Assembly: GCA_026686845.1 (NCBI GenBank)
Contig: JAIVEN010000014.1
Span: forward strand, 12,262,001 to 12,326,000
Direction: 5' to 3'
Length of the DNA: 64,000 bases
Source: Adenanthera pavonina
Taxonomy: Eukaryota; Streptophyta; Magnoliopsida; Fabales; Fabaceae
Made by a program: the position numbers and the translations under genes. Positions 39,152 to 49,330 of the stretch are shown here, piece after piece (the stretch's first letter is position 1; each line of letters opens with the position of its first letter). The notes beneath the pieces were generated by a model, which worked only from the letters and a program-made list of their open reading frames with translations, ran no database searches and was not told where the DNA came from.

Positions 39152-40108
39152 TAATCCGAGACTCACAGGTCAAGATTTTCGTTTCCTTCTCTCATAGTTA
39201 ATGCAACTCACAGGAGACACATGGATGGAAGTTTAACTAAAAGCCACATGTGGGTCACGTGTAGTGTGGGACACTCCATGGGTTTTCTCTCGTACCCTTT
39301 AGGCTTTTACTTTGCTTTTTTTTTCTTACAAAAAAATTGGGCTATAGGTTAAAGGTGAATGTAAGGTGTGCCTGTACCTTCTCAATTTGCATGAAATCTC
39401 ACCGGGTTTATTATCTGAAAGAATTTTGGAATGAAGTGTGTATTTTTTTTAACAAAAATAAATGGAATGAAGTGAACGCCAAGCATCTACCGTGTTCCCT
39501 ACCACGCAAACAAACATCTCTAATGAAAATCTGTTTCTTAATTCCAGATTGTATTGATCTTTACGATCTCATATACCTGCGTAACTAACACAGTTTCTTG
39601 TTCCCAATTCTGCAAGTTTAGCCTAACGACATCAGTAATTTACAACAAGCTATACGCCCATACCCTTCTAGAAATTGAACAGCTGGTGTCCTTTTTTTTT
39701 TTTAAAAAAAAAAAGAAGAAATTGAACAGCTGGTGTCGCTCGTGTCCTTTGGCGTCCAACTTTTCCAGCTTTTATGTGTGTGTGTGTGTGGACTTTTTGG
39801 CTCAATTGAGAATTGGTAAATATATCATTATTTCATAATTCGCAATCTGCATTGACAAAACCACAAGAAAGCATCCCAATTATAACACTGAGATTGAATA
39901 AATTACTAAAATTTTTGCTCAAGTTTGATCACTCGCAGATCTTCATCTTTTCCGCTGTTTTGGTAAACAAAAAGTCCAGAAACATGCTCTTCGCATCTGT
40001 CCTAACGCCAGAGCACTGAGCTGTATCTCCATTTCTCAACTAAAGAATCGACGAAGAGTAACGAGAAAGAGATCTCGTGATTTTCCCGAGTTTCTTTCTG
40101 GTTCTGTA
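39152..40108. other. Intergenic region downstream of the LEA2 gene
   Basis: Non-coding. It contains a perfect 20-base direct repeat (39,671-39,690 and 39,718-39,737) around a T12A11 palindrome and a (GT)n tract at 39,775-39,790. The last part is probably the 3' untranslated region of the minus-strand LEA2-domain gene. Confidence 0.5.
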
Positions 40109-41200
40109 TCAATCGTAAGTGCAAGATTTTCTCAGGGAAACCGGAGCATTGATCTTCTTGGGATCCAAAGTTATGTAACACTCAATCCTCTTGTAGAATT
40201 TGGGTTTCACCAATTTCCCAAGAACGTAGGCCCTCGATCGAACCACGAAGTTCAATTTCAACTGGACTGGTACCGCAGGCACGCCCGTTGGACTGCTCAG
40301 GCTCGCACCGCTTCCATACAGAGGAATCTTGTTCCCCATCACTGCCACGCTCACTGTCCTTTGACTTTTTCTTGACTGATAAAATTTGTGCATCTGCAAA
40401 CAATACCCCCACGGTAAAATGAGTTAGAGAAGCGAAGATGATTGTGGCTAACACGTTAACAAATTGATGAATGGGATGGGTTTTACGATTCCGGAAGCAA
40501 TTTTAATTTCCGAATAGGATAAATCTAGAGGCGTTGACGTAACGTGGACCCCAAAAAATGTGCCAGTGTTGCGATAGGTGAATTTGACGGTGGAATTCAT
40601 GGAGATCATATCGGTGGCTACACCTGTGGAATCGGAACCTGCCTGAACCCTGACATGATCAAATTTGATGCCCTGCAAAACGAGTGCAAGTGAATGAATG
40701 AATTACTTTACCCGATTTAAAAGAAAGTGGGAAGTGGGAAAGGGAAGGGAAACCTTCATGGTGATTTTGGGCTTCATGGGCTTGCTGGCACCCCAGAGAA
40801 TCAAAGAGAAGAAAGAGAAGAGGAGAATGAAGCCGAGAACGAAAGCCAGATAGTAACAGCGACGGGGAAGAGTGTTGTGGGGGTCTTCCATGTCAAGAAG
40901 GCCTTCTTCCTCGATGGCATGGGGCTCCTTCCAGGGCTTGAGAGACTTACGATGGATCTTGCGGGATCCAGAGAACCTGCTGGAGGAAGATTGGCGAGAG
41001 TGGCGATCGAGGGAGGAGTGGGAATGAGGAGGAGAACCCATGGGGCTGAGGACAGGGGTGGAATGGAAGGAATTGGTGGTCTTCTCGCCATCGTGGGAGT
41101 CCCTGGAGGGGCTCTGCACGTAGTAAACAGGCCGACGGGGAGATCTAGTCGGAGACGACGCCGACAGGCTGGTCACCTCCGAGTCCGTCTTCGCGTGCAT
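40109..41200 (-). CDS. LEA2-domain (NDR1/HIN1-like) single-pass membrane protein
   Basis: Three exons, 40,754-41,200, 40,487-40,672 and 40,109-40,393, encode 305 residues; all borders are GT..AG and in phase 0. The N-terminal ~110 residues are Ser/Pro-rich and cytoplasmic in type, with the conserved block RRPVYYVQSPSRDSHDGEKT and the phrase FHSTPVLSPMGSPPHSHSS. A single transmembrane segment follows at about 116-138 (CYYLAFVLGFILLFSFFSLI). Behind it is the LEA2 beta-sandwich, with YRNTGTFFGVHVTSTPLDLS and VQLKLNFVVRSRAYVLGKLV, ending near two Cys residues. The nearest relatives I recognise are At1g45688-type proteins of unknown biochemical function; the family includes NDR1/HIN1-like defence proteins, but a defence role here would be inference. 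The start is the ATG opening MHAKTDSEVTSL, the family N-terminus. Confidence 0.9.
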
Positions 41201-43592
41201 ATTGTTCAATTATCGATCTCTCCCAACTCTGTAACAAGAACTTGTTCCTCTTCACTTTCTCGCAACAGATCAAGCAACTCGCACTTACACACGTAGCACA
41301 ACAAGTTCATTCATTAGTCTGTCTTCTTTATGTCCTTTGTAGTCCGCGTGATCTTTTTCTATGAAGGAGCAATAGCAGCTGCTGCCTCTGTGCGCGTTAT
41401 TCTTATTAACTATAAAATGCACCACTTACATTTTTTTTATAAGAAAGGACAGTTATACCTTACTAAAACGACACGACACAGACACATGGGTTGGGAAGCA
41501 TTATGGAGTATGAAGAATGGAGTGCCAAAAAAAAAGACAAAAAAAGGCACAAAATGTAAAACGGTGACGTTGTGTTGAAGAAGTTGGAGTAAGGAGTTTT
41601 GGCAAAAGGAAGAAACGAGGAAACCATTACACATCACCGACAGTCAAATTACAGTTGTGACTGAACCCAAAGGGAACCAATCCAATCTGACCGGTGGTAC
41701 GGTTGTCCATACCAAATAATAATATAATTTAAGCAAATAAAAGTAAGTAATGAGAAACGAAGTGAAGCAGCGGAGCATAAGCATGTGTACAGTGTCATGT
41801 GCTATGCGTATTTTATTGATTTTAACGAGTGTGTTTGCGTGTTATAAATTAAAGCTGGAGCTCAATTAATCGTCATATGATTTTGAAGTCACGGAGTTAA
41901 TTACGCGGATACCGGGGGTGTCTGTTGTCCCATTGTAAAAGATTATAACAATGTTGAATTGAGTATGTCTGTTTGCCGTAATAGTGAATACAATACCCTC
42001 CCTTCACCTATTGGCAACTTTCATCAATTCTCTCTCCTTTTAGTTTAGTGCCGTAATAGAAGAGAGGCTTCAACTTCAACTTCATCTTCAACTAAGGATT
42101 CCAATTGCTTTAATGGCGCCAACTCACGCACCATGAATAATGGGGCCTTTTATTCTTCATGTATTTGGTCATCTTTAACCAATCAAATAATTTATAAATT
42201 CAAAAAATAAATGATTTGGGGTAAAATAAGAATAATATCATTAAATATTAGTATAAAGTATCTTATAAAAATATCAGAAAATATTTCTGAAAAATACCTT
42301 ATAAAAAAAGATAAAGAGGGAGTATAATATTGCACAATTGCCCCCTCTGCTGTGAAACAAAACAATAGAGCCTCACTAAAAATTCTAGGGTAAATTGGGG
42401 GGGCTTCCACCAAAGTGAATGTTAAGAATTAAGGTTTTGATGATGTCTTGCCTCATCAAGAAAAGATAAAAATAAAAATTAGCCGACACCAGTGTCTTTT
42501 TTTGAATGGGCCAGAGGCGACACCTAATGCCTGCTCCAACCATCGGAGTATGAATAAATCACCGTGTATCCACTATCATGAGAATCTAGTATGCCAAAAC
42601 AAAACTATTATATCTACCCTTCCTCATAATTAATATATCTATTAATATAAAATATAAGATTTATTAAAAAAACTAGTTTTGAGTGGACCACATTATTCAT
42701 AATTATAAATAGTATGATTTCTTAAATATTTTATATCATATGTAAATATAAAATTTAAAACAAGAAGCACCGTTTATAAATTATAAATAGTGCACTTCAA
42801 CTTTTAATGTGAGGGACCAAAAATAAATGTGTCTAGTTATTTTTAAAATTGAAATGCGGAGGAATAGATTTTGATTTTATATTATATATTATTATTGATG
42901 ATTCACACATCTTTATTATTTTTTGTTGTGTGCATCAACATGCTCTTTTATAGAAATGATTACATCAAAGTAATTAACATACACTTTTTAAATCCATCTA
43001 GATAATGATATCCTAAACTTCAGCACACAAACAATAAGATCTCAATCCACAGACTGAAGATTAATCATGTTAGGCAATATGAATGAGAAAAGGGAAATAA
43101 CTAACAAAATAAATATAATTAATGTGAACACCGTATTTTGTCCGGACTTTATATATAAAAATTTAAAAAGAAAAAATAATAATAAATATAGATAAAAAAT
43201 TAATAACAACAAATAATAAAAATTAAAGATTAAAAAAATAAAAAATGATAAAAATAAAAATAAAATAAAATAAAATAAAAATTAATCAAGTTAATTAAAA
43301 TGGTTCATTCAAAAACCTAAAAATGAAGAAAGAAGAAGAAGTGTTGGGGTGGGGATTGTTAATAGCCCAAATCATTTTCCCAAACACAATTTTGGGTCAA
43401 TAGTCGACCCAAAATACAAAGGAAAAAAAACAACAACAAAACCAAAAGAAAAAAAAAATAGATACAAAAAAAAAATTTCAACTTTGGGCTTATTTTATTC
43501 CAAGGTGATTCTTAGCCCCATTTGGGGGCTCAGGCCCGAGCTCACCCTGAGCCCTAATAGAAGGCTCAGGTATGAGTGAATGAAAGAAGGGA
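41201..43592. other. Non-coding region upstream of the LEA2 gene
   Basis: The promoter side of the minus-strand LEA2 gene. It becomes very AT-rich beyond 42,180, with palindromic AT segments (for example about 42,640-42,800) that look like decayed MITEs but lack clear ends. From about 43,128 (tgtgaacaccgtattttg) the sequence may be the start of a decayed long LTR. No gene recognised. Confidence 0.45.
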
Positions 43593-43597
43593 GAGAG

Positions 43598-44034
43598 TGT
43601 GACATCCGGGCGCTGACGAGGGCGGGGAGTGATTGTTAATGCAAGAAAAGTGGGGGTCAGATAAAGTAATAAGGATAAAGTAATGAGGCACTGACAGGGA
43701 ATGACTCCTGGCAGGTTTCTAAGTGGGAGGGGCATATGAATGAATCGAATACATACCAGAACGAGAGGGATCCAGAGACTGTATAGGTATGGGACTATAC
43801 GGTTAAGGATAGCTTAAAGTAATTGATAGGTACTACCTATACTAACAAGGTGCACCTATCTTTTCGATAGCTATCCATTAAGAACTTCTCGGTTAAGCGT
43901 GCTTGACTTGGAGCAATTTGGGGATGGATGACCTCTTGGGAAGGAGGTGTGTGAGTGAGGACAAAGCACACCGAAAGGACCCGTGTTGGTTTGTGGGGAC
44001 AATCGTCAATCCTGAATAGTGGCCAGATATTACA
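43598..44034 (+). repeat. TRIM left LTR
   Basis: Begins tgtgacatccggg and ends gccagatattaca. It aligns along its whole length with the right LTR, with scattered substitutions and one short extra segment (an additional aataaggataaagt near 43,667). Confidence 0.9.
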
Positions 44035-44103
44035 GGTGGTATCAGAGCTCAGCCTCTCTCAATACGGTATGGTTCGGGGACGAACCAAGCGGAAACTGGT
44101 GGG

Positions 44104-45501
44104 TGATCGGGATCCTGCAAGTATACAGGGTTGATCGCAGTAATAAAAATATCTCCGGAGTATTCCAGAGGTCGAACCCAAGGGAGATAGTAAATTTATA
44201 ATTCAGACTTTTAATTCCAAGAATTAATTGATAATGAAATTGATAATTCAAATTAAAAAGAAAAGAAATAGAAAACAAAATGAAATCTGAGTTTTGATTC
44301 AGTTTTAGAAGCGTCAAGGGATCAGGATTCACCTTATGAGATAACTAAATTTTATTTCTTAGTTAAACTCTATATAATTATAGTGACTGTTGTTTCTAAA
44401 GCGTCTTAATTACCTCTCGGCAATTAATCCTTATTTAATTAGGATTCAATTCGCTTTCGCGCAACTAAATTTTCTAATTAAATCTTGAAAACTATAATAT
44501 ATATCATCATGAATTCCTAATTCTATCTTTAGATTAGTTATTTATGTTTATCTCTCTATATCTAAGTTCACTTTTCATCTCTCAGTCCATCAAGTTCACC
44601 CATTAATTAGATTCTATGGTGATCAAGCATAAAATCCATATGAACGAACAAAATAGATAAATATAATAAAAAGATAAATTAAATATAACTTGAAGAACAA
44701 ATCAAAGAATCTTAATTAGAGAAATAAATTCAATCCATCCCAATCAGGCTATATCCCTACCCCTGACTGGGAAATTTAACTACTCATAGAAATCAAAGTT
44801 AAATTAAAACTAAAATCCCAAATCATGATAAGAATAACAAGAAGGAAGAGTTTATAAAGAAAAATATAATCTTGCTTTAATACTCCCTAAATCTCCTTGC
44901 TTTCTCTCTATAAGATACTCATAGTTGCTCCCAGATGTGTTTAGAATCATGTTCTCTGGCTTTTGAGTGCGTTTCTGAATCTCCCGTTGTGTTTTTATCG
45001 TGTATCTTTGTATAGAAAAATTTTAGAAGCCCATAAAAGCCCAAAATATCATGAAAACACGTCAGAAACTTGTTTCTACGGACCCTTATTGAATAACCCG
45101 GTGCCGGGTGATTACTATTGTACAGACAGTGCACCTCTAGCTTCATCACGTCATCAGCTCATATTGACATTTTGAATTCAATTTTCACCATGATAACGTT
45201 GGAATTTGGGAAAACTCAAAACATCAAAGTTGTAGATCTATGTCTTAGCTTTCCAAAGAATCTTAAATCACCTCAATTGAAGTTCATATGTGAGAGTTAT
45301 AATTAAAATACCGAAGGGTATTGAAACTTTTCAGCATGAACGATTTGTAACTTTTTTGCTCCGAATGCTTCCAAATGAGCCTATAACACCATGAAACACA
45401 AAAATATGTAAAATCATGCTAAAATATATCAATATAAATATATTTAGATACAATTTAAAACTTAAATGTGAGTATTTTATATATATCAAATGGACACATC
45501 A
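44104..45501 (-). mobile_element. Solo LTR nested in the TRIM
   Basis: A 1,398-bp insertion with TG..CA ends (tgatcgggatcctgc ... aaatggacacatca). A perfect 5-bp duplication, gtggg, lies at 44,099-44,103 and 45,502-45,506. It contains no primer site, no long coding frame and no second LTR, so it is best read as a solo LTR left by recombination. Orientation is set to minus because the minus-strand start tgatgtgtccatttgat resembles a known plant LTR start; this is a weaker inference than the boundaries. Confidence 0.72.
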
Positions 45502-45508
45502 GTGGGCA

Positions 45509-45932
45509 TGTGACATCTGGGCGCTGACGAGGGCGGGGAGTGATCGTCGGTGCAAGAAAAGTGGGGGTTAGATAAAGTAATGAGGCACCGACAAGGAACG
45601 GTTCCTGGCAGGTTTCTAAGCTGGAGGGGCATATGAATGAATCGAATACATACCAGAACGAGAGGGATCCAGAGACTGTATAGGTATGGGACTATACGGT
45701 TAAGGATAGCTTAAAGGAATTGATAGATACTACCTATACCAACAAGGTGCATCTACCTTTTTGGTAGCCTATCCTTTAAGAACTCCTCGGTTAAACGTGT
45801 TTGACCTGGAGCAATTTGGGGATGGGTGACCTCCTGGGAAGGAGGTGTGTGAGTTAGGACAAAGTACACTGAAAGAGCTTGTGTTGGTTTGTGGGGACAG
45901 TCGTCAATCCTGAATAGCGGCCGGACATTACA
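45509..45932 (+). repeat. TRIM right LTR
   Basis: Begins tgtgacatctggg and ends gccggacattaca. Matches the left LTR and is followed directly by the gagag target duplication. Confidence 0.9.
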
Positions 45933-45937
45933 GAGAG

Positions 45938-48389
45938 CTGCGAGGAGGAAAAAATCAGAGGGAGCTAGGGTTTTATCCATGAGGAAGGGGATCACGTAAG
46001 TGAGCTAGAAGGAGCTGCGAAGAGAGTAGAGTGAATGGGATCTGAAAGGAGAGAGAGAGACAAACAAGAAAAAATAGAGGGAGTCACAGCTGAGAAGAGC
46101 TTGGGCACGATAGGGAGACAGCTGAGACAGAGGGAAGCTGAGTATGAGTTAGAGAGGGAGGTATTAGGACGAGAGGGGACAAAGTTGAATGGAGTAAGGG
46201 TCAAAGGTCAAATTCAAGTGGCAGTGGTCACTGTGAACTCAGGAGCAATGAAGGATCTGATTACTTGGGGCTTCCCATCAGTAATTTTTGGATCCGAATA
46301 CAATATCTCTTCTGGTTGTGTCCAGCTTCCCCATTGTTTCTGAATGGTGCCTTGTTTCCTTGTGCCTTGAGTTCACTTTGCTGAGATTCTGTTTCTGAAC
46401 CAATTTTCTAGCTTCTTATGATTGGGTTATAGTGGAGTTCTTTCAGTTGTTTTGGGGTTTTACTTTAGTATACGATTAGCAGTAAATCATGTTCATGAGC
46501 TCTATTTTGTTTAAGTCAAACGTCAGTTGTTCTGTGATCCCATGTGTTGAGACTTTTGTGAAAAAGAAAAACCAATTTCTGACTATTACTAGAGTGAGAT
46601 TACGTTTATCAAATTTTCCCCTTAGGGTGTCAGTTTCGTGACTGGGTTATGGTTAAAGATGTAATGGTTGCTACAATTGCATGAAATCTTTTTCTAGTTT
46701 ATGCTAACTCTGATAATGTCTTTGTAACTATGGGAAGCAAAAGAAAATTTATCATGCTTCTATTCTATTATAAGTTGTAAAAATGCTTCAAAGTGGCCTT
46801 CAAAGGTCAGGTTCGGTTTATAGTTGCTTTAACTAGGATATGACTATTAGTTGTCTTAAAGTTTAGCCCCAGAGTAGCATGCTAGCTTGTTCTCTATCTT
46901 TTGTGTGCCTATGGATTCAATGTTTTGCCTGTGTCTAGCTATATTGATTGGCTGTCAGCTCTTTAAGCTAGTATATTGTCTGGGTATTTGGGCAAATATT
47001 GTTATGGAGAGATCATGGATTGATTTCTTTCGGTTTCATAGATGATCCTAGTGATATGACTATTATTTTTGTCCTTTTTTGTCCAATCCTAATATGCATT
47101 GTCATTATTGCCATCAGGTTGTTCCCCTTGAAGTGCCCTATAATGGTTTGATAATATATTCCGCTTAGTCCCTTAAGGTTCAGAATTGTTATACGTATGG
47201 GGTGGCTTGAAATTGCCTTGCCTATATGCATTGGTTTGTGCCAGACATAGCCAAAGTCTTACACACTTTGTTCCTTGATTGTGACAGCAAAATATATTGT
47301 AACTTGATAACCCTTTTTCTCATGGCTCAATCTACTTCATTGCTAGTTCTTTCTAGTTGCTTCTTGTTAAAAGTCAAAGGGAAATGTTGTTTTATATGTA
47401 CCATTTTTGGCTCTCAACCATGAAGGCTGGTCAATCTTTGACGGAGTTTACCATTCCTCATAACTCTAAAAATATCACGTTTAGTGGTCCTTTTGGTGTC
47501 TGTTTATTACTTGAATCATGGCAATGGCATGAATGAGAAGGAATATTAGAATTTGTTTGCATGAGTTTTGTCTTTGACATATGAGATCTATCCTATTGGT
47601 ATTTTCTATGATGTTGTGAGTTAATGTTTGCAAGGTTTGAAAGTTAATTTTTTTTCTTTTACAAGCCGAATGATCCCTCCCTTATGCACATAAACATTAC
47701 ATGAACTTAGCTTGTGAGATGTCAGTTCAATAAATATGGTTCTAAGTCTCGTATTTCCTTTTGTATTGGCATATTGCTCGAACAATGAATGAGTGGTGGA
47801 GGCTATCCCATGGCAATATTTGAGCAAGGAGCGGTGGGACTTCAAAGGGAAGTATACACTGTTAAATTCCGTGATTGAGCAATGGTCACGTGAGTCCTAG
47901 GGATGGATGAGTCCTAGGGATGGATGAGGGCCAGAACTCAAGAAGGAAGCTACACAAGACAAGTAAAGATAATAAGGAAGATAGCCCAGGGATACTTTTC
48001 GATTTTGATAATCTTTTCCCTTTCATATAATCACTTATTTGAGTATTTTGAAGGATATTGAACTTGGTTGAGAATGTTAAAATACCTACACATATTGATA
48101 AATTGTATTTGATTTTGTTTTTATTTATGGTTTTGATTTTTATTCGATCATTGATTTTTCTTCTTTTCACCTTTAGAGTTTGTTACGATCGACTAAGTTT
48201 CCATGTAGATGTAGTATGTCACTCAATTATACATAAGTAAGGAGTCACTATGGTACTTATATTGGGTCTTAATTTTCAAACATTTATGGGTTCAAATTGT
48301 TATGTAATTTTTTTAAGTAAAATAAAGTAAATATTAAATTTTCCTTTTTTATATAGAAAAAAACTAAAAAACTAAACTATGAGAGTAAT
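45938..48389. other. Non-coding region, possible interior of a decayed long LTR
   Basis: Continues the sequence interrupted by the TRIM. An open frame of 102 codons (46,035-46,343, plus) and several shorter ones show no family resemblance. A 17-base word, gagtcctagggatggat, is tandemly doubled near 47,893-47,926. The stretch from 46,350 to 47,600 is less AT-rich and could be an old transcribed sequence, but I cannot identify it. Confidence 0.4.
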
Positions 48390-48399
48390 TAAGATAAGA

Positions 48400-49330
48400 G
48401 TCCTCAAGTTTTTACCTTGCTTTTGTGCTTCGAGTAGTAACACCGCGGGCATTTAGGTGTCAATTAGTGAGCTGTGAGTGATAAAGTCATCATAGATCCT
48501 GGTTGGTTCTTTTTCTAAAAAAAAAATAAATAAAATAAATAATATATACAAAAGTCATATTTTTAAATTCCTTTTATCGCTTTCCTTTTTATAAAACATG
48601 TTATCATGATCGTATTTATTTTTATAATTTAATATAAAAATGATTTATGCAAAAAAAAAATCACTTTCTCCAATTTTATCCTTTAAACCTTGTGTTTACC
48701 TTTTACCTTGAGTGGCATCACCATGGGTATTTAGGTATTAATCAGTAACTTGTAAGTGATAAAGTCACCACATATGCTGATTATTCCTCTTCCAAATATA
48801 CATAATAATCACATTTTTAATGTTAAAAAAGACCCTATTTATTTCTGTAATAAAAATAAAATAAAAATAATTTGTCCAAAAATTATGTGTCTTCCTTCGA
48901 ACGTTTTCTTTTTATCTTTATACTCCGAGTGATAACACCATAGGTATTCAGGTGTCAATTAATGAATTATGAGTGATAAAGTCACAACGGATCCTAATTG
49001 ATTCTTTTTTTAAAATAAATAGATAAATGAATAAAATAGATAATATATATATATATATATATATGTTTATAAAAGTCAAATTTCTAAGTTCATTTTATCA
49101 CTGTGCTTTTTATAAAAATATGTTGTCACCATTGTGTTATTTTCATCATTTAATATAAGGAAATAAAAGTGATTTATGCAAAATTTATTTTTCCTTAAAG
49201 CTTTTCTTTTATATACCTTTGAACTCCAAGTGGTAACAACGTGAGTACATAGGTATCAATTAACGAGTTATGAGTGATAAAATCACCACAGATCCTGGTT
49301 GTTAAAATATATATAATAATAATAAGAAAA
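48400..49330 (+). repeat. Four-copy degenerate tandem repeat, unit ~215-300 bp
   Basis: Four related cores start near 48,436, 48,711, 48,927 and 49,227. Each reads roughly gtaacacc..gg.atttaggt, then tcaattaa.gagtt.tgagtg, then ataaagtcaccac.gatcctg. The spacers between them also match (an A-rich tract, then aaaagtca, then aatttaatataa, then gatttatgcaaaa). Simple (AT)n and (ATA)n tracts near 49,043-49,066 and 49,376-49,422 interrupt the array. Confidence 0.75.

Larger units (their letters stand above)
43598..45932 (+). mobile_element. Terminal-repeat retrotransposon in miniature (TRIM), split by a nested insertion
   Basis: Two similar direct LTRs, 43,598-44,034 (437 bp) and 45,509-45,932 (424 bp), both begin tgtgacatc and end attaca. 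The primer-binding site tggtatcagagc at 44,037-44,048 matches the initiator-Met tRNA site used by many plant LTR elements and sets the orientation. A 5-bp duplication, gagag, flanks the whole unit (43,593-43,597 and 45,933-45,937). Without the nested insertion the interior is only ~71 bp (44,035-44,103 plus 45,507-45,508) with a purine-rich end (ggaaactggtgggca) before the right LTR. It therefore has no coding capacity and must have moved with proteins supplied by another element. It is classed as TRIM-like; descent from a larger Ty3-type parent is possible. Confidence 0.88.

Noticed and set aside
40727..41296. 189-codon plus-strand open frame
   Set aside because: Antisense shadow of the first exon of the LEA2-domain gene; composition is Gly/Arg-rich without family resemblance.
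42180..42330. Possible third Stowaway-like element ending gataaagagggagtat
   Set aside because: Only one end resembles the family; no matching left end or interior was found.
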